A stretch of DNA of 64,000 nucleotides from Saccharococcus thermophilus (GCF_011761475.1 NZ_JAASRS010000001.1:310001-374000), one strand, 5' to 3'. Positions 8,480-17,931 are shown, counted from the stretch's first letter. Notes: generated from the letters alone by a model not told the origin. Made by a program: numbers and translations.

Positions 8480-9781
8480 ATGGCATATCCCGGCGGGCAG
8501 CTGAGTGAAGAAAAAGTATTTAAAGACCCAGTGCATCGGTACATACACGTTCGTGATAAAGTGATTTGGGATTTGATCGGAACGAAAGAATTTCAGCGAT
8601 TGCGCCGCATTAAACAGCTCGGCACGACGTATTTGACGTTTCATGGCGCCGAGCATAGCCGCTTTAACCATTCGCTTGGCGTCTATGAAATTATTCGCCG
8701 TATTATCGATGATGTGTTTGTTGGCCGCGAACATTGGGACCATAGCGAGCGGCTACTTTGCTTATGCGCGGCGCTGTTGCACGATTTAGGCCACGGGCCG
8801 TTCTCTCACTCTTTTGAAAAAGTGTTTCGGCTCGATCATGAAGATTTCACCCAGGCCATTATTTTAGGGGATACGGAAGTGAACGCCGTGCTCCGCCGCG
8901 TCAGCGACGATTTTCCGAAAAAAGTGGCGGAAGTCATCGCCAAAACGTATCCGAATAAGCTTGTTGTCAGCTTGATTTCCAGCCAAATCGACGCCGACCG
9001 GATGGATTATTTGCTTAGGGATGCGTACTACACCGGCGTCAGCTACGGCAATTTTGATATGGAACGGATTTTGCGCGTCATGCGTCCGCGCGAAGACCAA
9101 GTCGTCATTAAACGCAGCGGCATGCACGCGGTCGAGGACTATATTATGAGCCGCTATCAAATGTATTGGCAGGTTTATTTTCATCCGGTGACGCGCAGCG
9201 CCGAAGTCATTTTGACGAAAATTTTGCATCGGGCAAAAAAGCTGTTTGAAGAAGGGTATGAGTTCCAGACGAAGCCGGTTCATTTTTATTCGTTTTTTAC
9301 CGGGACGGTAGAGCTGCAAGATTATTTGCAGCTCGATGAGGCGGTGATCTTGTTTTATTTTCAACAGTGGCAACACGAACGCGATGCGATTTTAAGCGAT
9401 CTGTGCCGCCGTTTTGTCAACCGCCATTTATTTAAATATGTCGAATTTAATCCAACGAACGAGCAGATGACCAAACTGATCGAACTGACCGGCCTATTTA
9501 AAAAAGCGGGCATTGATCCGGAATATTACTTAGTGGTTGATTCTTCATCCGATTTGCCGTATGACTTTTACCGCCCCGGCGAAGAAGGGGAGCGGCTGCC
9601 GATTTATTTATTGATGCCGAACGGAGAGCTTCGTGAGCTGTCGCGGGAGTCGGTGCTTGTCGACGCGATTTCCGGCAAGCGCAGAACCGATCACAAGCTA
9701 TATTTTCCAGCTGATTTCATTTATGATTTTTCCACAAAGCGGACGACAAAGAAAAAAATTATCGAAATTTTAGAGGGTTAG
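8480..9781 (+). CDS. ywfO: HD-superfamily phosphohydrolase YwfO
   Basis: Predicted metal-dependent nucleotide phosphohydrolase of the dGTPase-like HD family, cytosolic. Motifs: RLRRIKQLGTTYLTFHGAEHSRFNHSLGVYE (first histidines), the HD pair in AALLHDLGHGPFSHSFE, and the later aspartate in SSQIDADRMDYLLRDAYYTG. 433 residues is the normal length. It is followed closely by ywgA, the same pair as in B. subtilis. Confidence 0.94.
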   Translation: MAYPGGQLSEEKVFKDPVHRYIHVRDKVIWDLIGTKEFQRLRRIKQLGTTYLTFHGAEHSRFNHSLGVYEIIRRIIDDVFVGREHWDHSERLLCLCAALLHDLGHGPFSHSFEKVFRLDHEDFTQAIILGDTEVNAVLRRVSDDFPKKVAEVIAKTYPNKLVVSLISSQIDADRMDYLLRDAYYTGVSYGNFDMERILRVMRPREDQVVIKRSGMHAVEDYIMSRYQMYWQVYFHPVTRSAEVILTKILHRAKKLFEEGYEFQTKPVHFYSFFTGTVELQDYLQLDEAVILFYFQQWQHERDAILSDLCRRFVNRHLFKYVEFNPTNEQMTKLIELTGLFKKAGIDPEYYLVVDSSSDLPYDFYRPGEEGERLPIYLLMPNGELRELSRESVLVDAISGKRRTDHKLYFPADFIYDFSTKRTTKKKIIEILEG

Positions 9782-9794
9782 GAGATGACGGGGA

Positions 9795-10313
9795 GTGTTC
9801 ACAGAGCATGCGAAAGTGATGAAGGCGCTGGCGGCAGCTGGGGAAATCGTCGGTCGCAAAAAGCTGCAAAAAATGATTTACATCGCGAAAAAATTGCAGT
9901 TTCCGTTTTATGAAAAATTTGACTTTCATTTTTACGGACCGTATTCGGAAGAATTAACATGCCGGATTGAGGAGCTTTGTGATTTAGGGTTTTTGCACGA
10001 AGTAAAAGAGAAAAAAGGCGGTTATTTTCAATATCGCTACACGCTGACGGAAGCGGGCATGCAGTTTTTAAACCATTACGAGTTGGACATGCCCCATTTA
10101 AGCGAATGCATGCAAGAGATGAATGAGCAAAATTCGCGGTTTTTAGAGCTTGTATCGACGGTGCTCTATTTTGAACATTTACCGAAGGAAGAAGTAAAAG
10201 AAAAAGTATTTTTATTAAAAAGCAAGCAGCGCTACACAGAAGAAGAAGTGGAACAGGCGTATGCCTACATCGAAAAATTGCGCGCTAAAGTAAAAAACGA
10301 AGTCCACGCCTGA
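9795..10313 (+). CDS. ywgA: YwgA family protein
   Basis: A 172-residue soluble protein conserved next to ywfO in Bacillus. The conserved block GRKKLQKMIYIAKKLQFPFYE plus FHFYGPYSEEL suggests a winged-helix-like N-terminal region related to antitoxin SocA/Panacea-type proteins, but no function is shown. Start GTG with AGGAG ten bases before; an ATG at 9785 in another frame is not used. The terminator overlaps its stop. Confidence 0.85.
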   Translation: MFTEHAKVMKALAAAGEIVGRKKLQKMIYIAKKLQFPFYEKFDFHFYGPYSEELTCRIEELCDLGFLHEVKEKKGGYFQYRYTLTEAGMQFLNHYELDMPHLSECMQEMNEQNSRFLELVSTVLYFEHLPKEEVKEKVFLLKSKQRYTEEEVEQAYAYIEKLRAKVKNEVHA

Positions 10314-10334
10314 GCGGGACTTCGTTTTTTTCGT
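10293..10334 (+). terminator. Terminator of ywfO-ywgA
   Basis: AACGAAGTCC / GGGACTTCGTT arms spanning the ywgA stop codon, followed by T7. Confidence 0.88.
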
Positions 10335-10338
10335 TGCG

Positions 10339-11640
10339 TTAATGAGGCAGAAAGGCAAGCTGATAGAAGAAGAGAACGGCAAAAATATATACGAGCGGGT
10401 GCACCTCGCGCCATTTGCCTCGCGTGATTTTTAGCAGTGGGTACGAGATGAACCCGAGCGCGATTCCGGTGGCGATGCTCGATGTGAGCGGCATGCTTAA
10501 AATGATGAGAAACGCCGGGAATGCCTCATCGAGCTGATCCCATTGAATGCGGGCGATGTTTCCCATCATTAAGCTGCCGACGATAATGAGCGCCGGCGCC
10601 GTAATCGCTGAAATGCCGGACACAGCGCCAACAAGCGGTCCGAAAAAGGCGGATAGCATGAATAAAATAGCGACCGTCAGTGCCGTAACACCGGTGCGTC
10701 CCCCGGCGGCGACACCGGAAGAAGATTCGATATACGCCGATGTCGGGCTTGTGCCGAACATGGCACCGATCGTTGTGGCGATCGAGTCAGCGAGCAACGC
10801 TTCGCGGACGCGCGGCATCGTTTTCCCTTTCATCAGCCCGGCTTGCTGGGCCACGCCGATCATCGTTCCTGTCGTATCAAAAATCGTCACGAGCAAAAAG
10901 GAAAACACAACGGCATACAATCCGTAATGGATGACATCGCCGATCGCGGTAAGCGGATTGGCGACAACAAGCCCTTCCGGAAGCGATGGCACGGAAACAA
11001 AGCCTTTGTTAAATTTCAATTGTCCCGTGAAATAAGCAATCACTCCGGTGATGACCATCCCGAAAAAGAGCGCGCCGTTGACGCCGAGCGACATCAGTAC
11101 GAGTGTAACCGCCAAACCGATCAAGGTAAGAACGACCGATGGCGAATGCAAATTGCCTAACGCCACTAAGTTTTGCGGATGCGCCTGAATGATGTGGGTG
11201 AGGCGCATGCCGATAAAGGCGATAAACAAGCCGATGCCGGCGGTGATGCCGTGCTTCAAGTTTTCCGGAATCGCTTCGATCAGCTTGCTGCGAAGCGGCG
11301 TCAGCGACAAAATGATGAAAAAGATTCCGGCAACGAATACGGCCGAGAACGCTACTTCATAGGAAATATTGCCGTGCGAGCCGACAACGGAGTAGGCAAA
11401 ATAGGCGTTTAATCCCATTCCCGGCGCGATGGCGATCGGATAGTTCGCACAAAGCGCCATCCATAGCGTTCCGATGACAGTGGCGATAATCGTGGCAGTA
11501 AACACTTGCGCAAACGGAACGCCAGCATCCGATAATACGACCGGATTGACGACGATGATATACACCATCGTTAAAAACGTCGTAAATCCGGCAATGATTT
11601 CTGTTTTTAAATTTGTGTTATGTTTCGCTAAATTAAACAT
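10339..11640 (-). CDS. Purine (hypoxanthine/guanine type) permease, AzgA family
   Basis: Proton-driven nucleobase transporter of the NCS2/AzgA family with about 12-14 membrane segments. Family signatures are GFTTFLTMVYIIVVNPVVL, ANYPIAIAPGMGLNAYFAYSVV, TIFDTTGTMIGVA and GTSPTSAYIESSSGVAAGGRTG. Similar to B. subtilis PbuO/PbuG. Two adjacent ATGs are possible; the second (11640) has better spacing from GGAGG. Its promoter carries two inverted PurBoxes, in keeping with purine control. Confidence 0.9.
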   Translation of the reverse strand: MFNLAKHNTNLKTEIIAGFTTFLTMVYIIVVNPVVLSDAGVPFAQVFTATIIATVIGTLWMALCANYPIAIAPGMGLNAYFAYSVVGSHGNISYEVAFSAVFVAGIFFIILSLTPLRSKLIEAIPENLKHGITAGIGLFIAFIGMRLTHIIQAHPQNLVALGNLHSPSVVLTLIGLAVTLVLMSLGVNGALFFGMVITGVIAYFTGQLKFNKGFVSVPSLPEGLVVANPLTAIGDVIHYGLYAVVFSFLLVTIFDTTGTMIGVAQQAGLMKGKTMPRVREALLADSIATTIGAMFGTSPTSAYIESSSGVAAGGRTGVTALTVAILFMLSAFFGPLVGAVSGISAITAPALIIVGSLMMGNIARIQWDQLDEAFPAFLIILSMPLTSSIATGIALGFISYPLLKITRGKWREVHPLVYIFAVLFFYQLAFLPH

Positions 11641-11652
11641 CATTTACCTCCA

Positions 11653-11710
11653 AAAAACGAACATTTTAAAATGCATATATAATAATATTCGTTTTTTTAA
11701 AAGTCCGCAA
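11653..11710 (-). promoter_or_regulatory. Promoter with a PurR-type double operator before the purine permease
   Basis: On the minus strand TTGCGG (11710-11705), a 17-base spacer and TATTAT (11687-11682) form a sigma-A promoter. Two inverted PurBox-like 13-mers flank its start: 11653-11665 (12 of 13 against AWWWCCGAACWWT) and 11684-11696 (11 of 13, opposite strand), separated by 18 bases, close to the 16-17 known for B. subtilis PurR operators. Confidence 0.6.
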
Positions 11711-11746
11711 TAAAAAAAGCAAGGAACAATGCTAAAAGTTCCTTGC
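11711..11746 (-). terminator. Terminator of the tautomerase gene
   Basis: GCAAGGAAC / GTTCCTTGC with a ten-base loop; on the minus strand it is followed by T7. Confidence 0.9.
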
Positions 11747-11757
11747 CCGCATGCTTA

Positions 11758-11943
11758 TTATTCGTCACTCAACCGTTTTCCGCCGACAGCGTAATGGTTT
11801 TTCGACATTTCTTCAATAAAAACGACAATTTTGTCTTTCGAAGCGCCCGTTGTTTCGGCAACGGCCTCTGTCACTTTTTCGACAAGCGCCTTTTTCTGCT
11901 CTTCCGTGCGCCCTTCGAGCATTTTGATCGTTACGTAAGGCAT
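11758..11943 (-). CDS. ywhB: 4-Oxalocrotonate tautomerase family protein (YwhB)
   Basis: A 61-residue tautomerase of the 4-OT superfamily with the catalytic amino-terminal proline after Met removal (MPYVTIKMLEGRT) and the arginine at position 12. In B. subtilis YwhB has tautomerase activity on enol pyruvates, but its natural substrate is unclear. ATG follows AAAGGAGGACC. Single-gene unit. Confidence 0.94.
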   Translation of the reverse strand: MPYVTIKMLEGRTEEQKKALVEKVTEAVAETTGASKDKIVVFIEEMSKNHYAVGGKRLSDE

Positions 11944-12073
11944 CGGGGTTGGTCCTCCTTTTTGTCATCCTTTGTCGCGTTTATTATATCATGAAAAAAA
12001 GGACTTCAGTCCACTTTTTCCAGTAAATCATGTATACTAGATAATAAATGTTGGAAAAAGGAGTTAAAACAGA

Positions 12074-12742
12074 GTGGAACATTTATTGCCTTATTCATTA
12101 AGCGAAATTCCATATGTATTAATGACGCTGGTGATCGCTTTTTCGGTGCATGAATTCGCTCACGCTTACGTCGCTTATAAATTTGGCGATCCGACGGCCA
12201 AAAATGAGGGAAGGCTGACGCTATCGCCGCTCGCCCATTTGGATTTGCTTGGTACGTTGCTCATTTTTCTTGCTGGTTTCGGCTGGGCAAAGCCCGTCCC
12301 AGTCAACCGCTTTCACTTTAAATACCCGCGTCTTGCCGGGATCCTTGTATCCGTCGCCGGTCCGCTAAGCAATTTATTGCTTGCCGCGCTTGGGTTTCTT
12401 GTCTGGTATAGCATGATTTATTTCGGCGTCATGCGGGTGCTTCCCGATTGGTTTGCCGCCGGATTTGACCTCTTTTTTCAAGTTTTTATCAGCTTAAATA
12501 CGGTATTGCTCATCTTTAACTTACTCCCGTTTCCGCCGCTCGATGGGTATAGGATCATCGAAGATTTAGCCCCGCAAGGCGTTCGCGCGAAAATGACGCA
12601 ATGGGAAAGCTACGGGACGCTTCTGTTTTTGATTTTGGTCATAACTCCGCTTGACCGTTATACGATTGATCCGATTTTTCAAGTGGCGGTTCCATTTGTC
12701 CTGGAAAATTTGCAATCATTTTTTGCCGCATTGTTCATGTAA
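12074..12742 (+). CDS. ywhC: Site-2 protease family (M50) membrane protein YwhC
   Basis: Intramembrane zinc metalloprotease homologue of 222 residues with six or so hydrophobic segments. The zinc motif HEFAH is in the first third (FSVHEFAHAYVAYKFGD) and the third ligand motif is NLLPFPPLDGYRI. It lacks PDZ domains. Its substrate is unknown. GTG start with AAAGGAG upstream. It precedes ywhD by 19 bases, as in B. subtilis. Confidence 0.92.
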   Translation: MEHLLPYSLSEIPYVLMTLVIAFSVHEFAHAYVAYKFGDPTAKNEGRLTLSPLAHLDLLGTLLIFLAGFGWAKPVPVNRFHFKYPRLAGILVSVAGPLSNLLLAALGFLVWYSMIYFGVMRVLPDWFAAGFDLFFQVFISLNTVLLIFNLLPFPPLDGYRIIEDLAPQGVRAKMTQWESYGTLLFLILVITPLDRYTIDPIFQVAVPFVLENLQSFFAALFM

Positions 12743-12761
12743 GGTATAAGGAGGTTTTTTG

Positions 12762-13271
12762 ATGGAAAAAAAGAAGAAAAACATCGGGTTTAATATTATT
12801 AAAGACGATCCGACCGACGGCCACCGCGGCTTTGGCGCAGGGGCGCTAAGTTTGGAAAACGTTTCTCCGGTAATTATTGATGTCGAAGCGGGCGAGGCGT
12901 TTGTCGATATGGGAGCGATGCATGCCCGCAGCGCGGTGGAGCGGGGCATTAAATTTTTACCGAACCGCGACGAAGTGCCAAACGGAAAGCCGTACTGGAT
13001 CGTTTGGGTCACGATTGAGTGGAGAGAAGACGGACCATATTATGCCGGTGTGACCGCCTGCGAAATGACGGTCGATAGGGAAACGCGCCGCGGTTATAAA
13101 TTGCTGCCTGAGCATGTCAATCGCTTGGACAAATCGCTAAAACGCCACATTATCGTGGAACATATGGATGAGAAATCGAAACGGGTGCTTGCTGACTTTT
13201 TAAAACAGCATGATATGGAAATGTGGAATCGTTCCAGCGACGAATTGAAAAAAGGTTTGGAAGGAGAATAA
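12762..13271 (+). CDS. ywhD: YwhD family protein
   Basis: A 169-residue soluble protein conserved in Bacillales with no known function. Family features are the N-terminal FNIIKDDPTDGHRGFGAGAL and the aromatic-rich PYWIVWVTIEWREDGPYYAGV. The ATG at 12762 follows AAGGAGG; a TTG one codon upstream is too close to be needed. Likely cotranscribed with ywhC. The 205 bases after it hold only the shared terminator. Confidence 0.9.
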   Translation: MEKKKKNIGFNIIKDDPTDGHRGFGAGALSLENVSPVIIDVEAGEAFVDMGAMHARSAVERGIKFLPNRDEVPNGKPYWIVWVTIEWREDGPYYAGVTACEMTVDRETRRGYKLLPEHVNRLDKSLKRHIIVEHMDEKSKRVLADFLKQHDMEMWNRSSDELKKGLEGE

Positions 13272-13438
13272 GGCGCTTTAGAAATGATTCGTCCTACTTG
13301 CGACGAAAAAGAGGCGAGGGGATGCGCAAATTCTGTATATGTGACAGTTTTGTGAACGTATTATGGCGGGTACTTGTAGTTTATAGGGAAAAAGGGTAAA
13401 CTAAACCTAAATGTATAACACAAGAAAACTAGGACGAG

Positions 13439-13473
13439 AAAACCCCTCAAGCGAATCACGCTTGAGGGGTTTT
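13439..13473. terminator. Bidirectional terminator between ywhD and pbpG
   Basis: Perfect 15-base arms (CCCCTCAAGCG core) around a five-base loop, A4 on the left and T4 on the right. It serves two convergent genes. Confidence 0.93.
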
Positions 13474-13476
13474 CTT

Positions 13477-15528
13477 CTAGAACCAAGGGAACCATTTTTC
13501 GAACCAATGTTTCTTTTTCTCTTTTTTCTTCCCTTTCTTGTCAGACAAATGATCTGTGCAATATTCGGTCGGTTCGGTGCCGGCAATATAATAAGTAAGC
13601 CGCTTTACTGGGCATGAGTTGGTCGCAAGTTTGCCGTTATCCGGATCGACGTATACACCGACGACGCCCTTGGTCGGCTTAAACTTTTTCTTTGGCTTTC
13701 CTTGTAAGCTTTTTTCCATAAATTGCACCCAAATTTGCTTGGCGTACTGTTTTTCGGTAATGCTATTTATCGTTTCCCCGCGGTCATAACCGGTCCATAC
13801 TCCGGCTACTAACTGCGGCGCAAATCCGATCATCCAGCTATCCGTTTCCGTTGTTCCCGATTTGCCCGCATACGGACGTGTAATCTGTTTGCGAATCGAT
13901 TCGCCGGTCACCGTCGTGTAATCATTTAATTTCGGGTCAAACATGCCCGTCATCAGCTGGGTCGTGACGTAAGCGGCGTCAGGATCAAGCACTTGTTTGC
14001 TAGACGGTTTGTATTCGTAAATGGTTTCTCCTTGCTGATTGACGACTTTTTTAATAAAAACAGGCTCGGCTTCTTTGCCGTAATTGGCAAAGGCGCAGTA
14101 GGCTTTGACCATATCGATCACTTTAACCGGCGAGGTGCCGAGCGCCAGCGATGGGACCGCCTTTAATTTACTCGTAATCCCCAGCTTTTTCGCCGTTTCC
14201 ACGAGCTTGTTTTCACCGATAAATAAATGGGTTTTAACGGCAAATACGTTATCCGATAAGGCGATCGCCTGTGCGAGCGTAATCGCGTCATTCGCATAGT
14301 AATCGTTATAGTTATGCGGGGTATAGGTAGACTTGCCGTTATCAAACTTAAACGTCGTCAGCTCGCTGCGCATTTGCGTCGAAGGGGTGAAACCTTCGCG
14401 AATCGCGGCGTAGTATAAAAACGGTTTAAAGGTGGAGCCCGGCTGCCGCTCTGCCTGCACAGCGCGGTTAAACGGGCTTTTTTCATAGTCCCTGCCGCCG
14501 ACGAGCGCTTTTACTTCTCCGGTGCGTGGGTCCATCGCGACGAGCGCGGCTTGAATTTGGGAGTGCGGGTCAATGATCGTTTTTATTTCCTGTTCCGCGA
14601 TTTTCTGCATGTGCGGATCGAGCGATGTATACACGCGCAGGCCGCCCAGCTCAATGGTTCGTTCGTCAAGTCCTAATTGATTGTGCAGCACATGTTTGAC
14701 AACGTCTTGAAAATAAGGTGCGATATTTTTTTGTTTCATTTCGTGATGGTCCGCATAGACCAGCTTGTCTTTATATGCTTGCTCCGCTTCCTTTTTGCTA
14801 ATGTATCCGGCCTGTACCATCGACAGCAACACCGTTTTTTGCCGTGCCTTGGCGCGTTTTTCATCAACAAACGGAGAGTAATAGTACGGCCCTTTCGGGA
14901 TGCCCGCCAGCATCGCCGCTTCGCTTAGCGTAAGGTCTTTGGCATGCTTGCCGAAATAATAACGGGCCGCCGCTTCGATTCCATAAGCGCCATGGCCATA
15001 GTAAATCGTGTTCAAATATCCTTCGAGAATTTGCTTTTTGCTGTAATTGGCTTCAAGGCGGATCGTGTACAGCGCCTCTTGCAATTTTCTTGTCCATGTC
15101 TTATCGTGAGTTAAAAATAAATTGCGCGCGTATTGCTGGGTGATCGTGCTCGCTCCTTGCACTTTCGCCATCGCTTTAATATCCGCGGCGACGGCGCCGA
15201 TAATCCGCTTGATGTCAAAGCCGTGATGTTCGTAAAACTTGCGGTCTTCTACGGCAATCGTTGCCTGCGCGACATAAGGAGAGATGTCATCGAGATGGAC
15301 CCAGTAGCGCGTTTGGCCGTTGTCGCTTTCACCGATCTTTGTTCCGTCATCCGCATAAAAAATCGTTGTTTGCGGCACCGCTACCGGAGGAGCGCCTTGG
15401 ATTTTCGCAAATAAGATGAAGCCGCCAAGCATAACGGCCGACAAGATTGCTAGGATGATACTAATAAAGGCGAACGCCCGAATGTATTTCCATGTTCCAC
15501 GAAACCGGCTGCTTGGAATAATTTCCAA
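13477..15528 (-). CDS. pbpG: Class A penicillin-binding protein (PbpG-like)
   Basis: Bifunctional glycosyltransferase/transpeptidase of 683 residues anchored by an N-terminal helix (about 18-42). The GT51 domain shows EDRKFYEHHGFDIKRI, QGASTITQQYARNL and EGYLNTIYYGHGAYG. The transpeptidase domain has the active-site PGSTFKPF (about residue 367), a SDN-type motif (ALSDNVF) and KSGTT. The tail is lysine-rich. Position between ywhD and speE is that of B. subtilis pbpG, which acts in forespore wall synthesis. Confidence 0.93.
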   Translation of the reverse strand: MEIIPSSRFRGTWKYIRAFAFISIILAILSAVMLGGFILFAKIQGAPPVAVPQTTIFYADDGTKIGESDNGQTRYWVHLDDISPYVAQATIAVEDRKFYEHHGFDIKRIIGAVAADIKAMAKVQGASTITQQYARNLFLTHDKTWTRKLQEALYTIRLEANYSKKQILEGYLNTIYYGHGAYGIEAAARYYFGKHAKDLTLSEAAMLAGIPKGPYYYSPFVDEKRAKARQKTVLLSMVQAGYISKKEAEQAYKDKLVYADHHEMKQKNIAPYFQDVVKHVLHNQLGLDERTIELGGLRVYTSLDPHMQKIAEQEIKTIIDPHSQIQAALVAMDPRTGEVKALVGGRDYEKSPFNRAVQAERQPGSTFKPFLYYAAIREGFTPSTQMRSELTTFKFDNGKSTYTPHNYNDYYANDAITLAQAIALSDNVFAVKTHLFIGENKLVETAKKLGITSKLKAVPSLALGTSPVKVIDMVKAYCAFANYGKEAEPVFIKKVVNQQGETIYEYKPSSKQVLDPDAAYVTTQLMTGMFDPKLNDYTTVTGESIRKQITRPYAGKSGTTETDSWMIGFAPQLVAGVWTGYDRGETINSITEKQYAKQIWVQFMEKSLQGKPKKKFKPTKGVVGVYVDPDNGKLATNSCPVKRLTYYIAGTEPTEYCTDHLSDKKGKKKEKKKHWFEKWFPWF

Positions 15529-15565
15529 CGCTCATCACCTCATAATGTTATAACCGTATTTGTAT

Positions 15566-15595
15566 TAGTATGAAAAAATTTTTTTTATTTTAAAC
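15566..15595 (-). promoter_or_regulatory. Possible sigma-F/sigma-G promoter of pbpG
   Basis: Minus strand GTTTA (15595-15591) and CATACTA (15572-15566) resemble forespore sigma factor boxes, with an 18-base spacer that is a little long. The placement fits forespore expression of pbpG in B. subtilis. Weak evidence. Confidence 0.35.
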
Positions 15596-15720
15596 GTTTT
15601 TCTATCAAGTTCCCCTTGCATTTTTGCTAGATTGCTCTATACTTTTTCATGTTTAGTTTTTCTTTACCAGGGAAAGATGAAAATAGCTGAAGTAAAGTTG
15701 GAAGAAAGGATGTTACCGAT

Positions 15721-16548
15721 ATGGAACTATGGTTTACCGAAAAACAGACGGAGCATTTCGGCATTACAGCGAGAATTAAACGTACTTTACATACAGAACA
15801 AACCCCATTCCAAAAGCTAGATATGGTCGAAACAGAAGAGTTCGGCAACATGCTTATTTTGGATGGAATGGTAATGACAACGCAAAGGGATGAGTTTGTC
15901 TACCACGAAATGGTGGCGCACGTTCCGCTGTTCACCCATCCAAATCCGAAAAATGTGCTTGTTGTCGGCGGAGGTGACGGCGGTGTCATCCGCGAAGTGC
16001 TGAAACATCCAAGCGTCAAAAAAGCGACGCTTGTCGAAATTGATGGCAAAGTCATTGAATGCTCGAAAAAATATTTGCCGGAGATCGCCGGAAAGCTTGA
16101 TGATCCGCGCGTCGAAGTCAAAGTGGATGACGGTTTTATGCATATTGCAAAAAGCGAAAATGAATACGATGTCATTATGGTCGATTCGACAGAACCGGTC
16201 GGCCCAGCGGTAAATTTATTTACGAAAGGCTTTTATGCCGGTATCGCCAAAGCGTTGAAAGAAGACGGCGTTTTTGTCGCCCAGACTGATAACCCTTGGT
16301 TTAAGGCGGATTTAATCCGCAACGTATACCGCGACGTTCGTGAAATTTTCCCGATTACGCGTCTATATACCGCAAACATCCCGACCTATCCAAGCGGGCT
16401 TTGGACGTTTACAATCGGTTCGAAAAAATACGATCCGCTGGAAGTAAGCGATGAGCGCTTTCATGATATTGAGACAAAATACTATACAAAAGAGCTGCAT
16501 AAAGCCTGCTTTGTATTGCCGAAATTTGTCGCTGATTTATTGAAATGA
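15721..16548 (+). CDS. speE: Spermidine synthase
   Basis: Transfers an aminopropyl group from decarboxylated SAM to putrescine. The 275-residue protein has the N-terminal beta domain and a Rossmann methyltransferase-like core with [27 protein letters not shown] and the catalytic aspartate region [14 protein letters not shown] follows AAAGGA. Thirteen bases separate it from speB, which supplies putrescine from agmatine. Confidence 0.97.
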   Translation: MELWFTEKQTEHFGITARIKRTLHTEQTPFQKLDMVETEEFGNMLILDGMVMTTQRDEFVYHEMVAHVPLFTHPNPKNVLVVGGGDGGVIREVLKHPSVKKATLVEIDGKVIECSKKYLPEIAGKLDDPRVEVKVDDGFMHIAKSENEYDVIMVDSTEPVGPAVNLFTKGFYAGIAKALKEDGVFVAQTDNPWFKADLIRNVYRDVREIFPITRLYTANIPTYPSGLWTFTIGSKKYDPLEVSDERFHDIETKYYTKELHKACFVLPKFVADLLK

Positions 16549-16561
16549 GGGGGATGGCATC

Positions 16562-17443
16562 ATGAGATTTGATGAGGCGTATTCGGGCAATGTGTTTATC
16601 GGAAGCCACCCGAATTTTGAGGAAAGCGAAGCGGTGATTTACGGGATGCCGATGGACTGGACGGTAAGCTACCGTCCCGGTTCCCGTTTCGGTCCGGCCC
16701 GCATTCGCGAAGTGTCGATTGGGCTGGAGGAATACAGCCCGTATTTAGACCGCGAACTTGGAGAAGTCAAATATTTTGACGCCGGCGATATTCCGCTTCC
16801 GTTTGGAAACGCGCAGCGCAGTTTAGATATCATCGAAGACTTTGTCGATAAAATTTTAGCCGCAGATAAATTTCCGCTTGGCATCGGCGGCGAGCATCTC
16901 GTGTCCTGGCCGGTCATTAAAGCGGTATATAAAAAATATCCGGATTTAGCGGTGATCCATATGGACGCCCATACCGACTTGCGTGAGCATTACGAGGGCG
17001 AGCCTCTGTCCCACGCGACGCCGATTCGCAAAGTGGCGGATTTAATCGGTCCGACAAACGTCTTTTCATTCGGCATTCGTTCCGGCATGAAAGAAGAGTT
17101 CGAATGGGCGAAAGAAAACGGCATGTACATTGCGAAATTTGAAGTGCTCAAGCCGCTTCAGGAAGTACTGCCGAAGCTGGCCGGGCGTCCGGTGTACGTG
17201 ACGATTGACATCGATGTTTTGGACCCTGCCCATGCGCCGGGCACGGGAACGGTCGATGCCGGCGGCATTACATCGAAAGAACTATTAGCGGCCATTCATG
17301 AAATCGCCAACTCCAATATCCGTGTCGTTGGCGCTGATTTAGTGGAAGTGGCGCCGATTTATGACCATTCCGAACAAACGGCTAACACCGCAAGCAAACT
17401 CATTCGCGAAATGATTCTCGGCTGGGTGCCAAAACGCCGATAA
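16562..17443 (+). CDS. speB: Agmatinase
   Basis: Manganese ureohydrolase that splits agmatine into putrescine and urea. Metal ligands are all present: GGEH (about 116), DAHTD (about 138) and DIDVLDPAHAPGTGT (about 219), and the arginase-family end EVAPIYDHSEQTANTAS. Forms the polyamine operon with speE; a terminator follows directly. Confidence 0.97.
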   Translation: MRFDEAYSGNVFIGSHPNFEESEAVIYGMPMDWTVSYRPGSRFGPARIREVSIGLEEYSPYLDRELGEVKYFDAGDIPLPFGNAQRSLDIIEDFVDKILAADKFPLGIGGEHLVSWPVIKAVYKKYPDLAVIHMDAHTDLREHYEGEPLSHATPIRKVADLIGPTNVFSFGIRSGMKEEFEWAKENGMYIAKFEVLKPLQEVLPKLAGRPVYVTIDIDVLDPAHAPGTGTVDAGGITSKELLAAIHEIANSNIRVVGADLVEVAPIYDHSEQTANTASKLIREMILGWVPKRR

Positions 17444-17447
17444 TGGC

Positions 17448-17483
17448 AAATCCCGACTCTAGAAATGGAGTCGGGATTTTTTT
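17448..17483 (+). terminator. Terminator of speE-speB
   Basis: AAATCCCGACTC / GAGTCGGGATTT arms, eight-base loop, T7 tail. Confidence 0.93.
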
Positions 17484-17548
17484 AGGAATATAGACCTGTA
17501 TGGAATAATATAGTGTAGTATCATTATCATAGTTTTAGGGGGATTATA

Positions 17549-17917
17549 ATGGGGATACGACTTATTAAAATTTCCGCCGTTTATTTTACGATTGGGGTAT
17601 GTTTAGGACTGTACATGTCGATTTCCCACTCGTTTACGTTGACCCCGGTTCACGTCCACATCAACTTGCTTGGCTGGACCGCGTTAACGCTGGCTGGAAT
17701 TATTTATCATTTATTCCCGCAAGCAGCGGCAACGAAACTAGCAAAAACCCACTTTTGGCTTCATAATATCGGCTTGCCGCTCATGATGATCGGCCTTATT
17801 TTTGTCGTTTATAGACACAATGCATGGATACCAGTTACGGCCCTTGGCGGAACGCTTGTCGTCATCGCTGTCATTGTCTTTGCGGTCAATGTGTTGCAAA
17901 ATGTAAAACAATCATAA
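17549..17917 (+). CDS. Four-helix membrane protein resembling part of heme-copper oxidase subunit I
   Basis: A 122-residue membrane protein with four helices. The stretch PVHVHINLLGWTALTLAGIIYHLFP resembles the histidine-bearing helices of NorB/CcoN-type subunit I, and a third histidine-rich spot is THFWLHNIGLPLM. It is far too short to be an oxidase. It may bind heme or help respiratory assembly, but this is inference. ATG follows AGGGGGA. Single-gene unit with its own terminator. Confidence 0.75.
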   Translation: MGIRLIKISAVYFTIGVCLGLYMSISHSFTLTPVHVHINLLGWTALTLAGIIYHLFPQAAATKLAKTHFWLHNIGLPLMMIGLIFVVYRHNAWIPVTALGGTLVVIAVIVFAVNVLQNVKQS

Positions 17918-17931
17918 ATATATTTGCTCAA

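Noticed and set aside
13340-13355. TGTGACAGTTTTGTGA, Fnr-like
   Set aside because: The two TGTGA units are in direct, not inverted, orientation, so it does not form an Fnr dyad.
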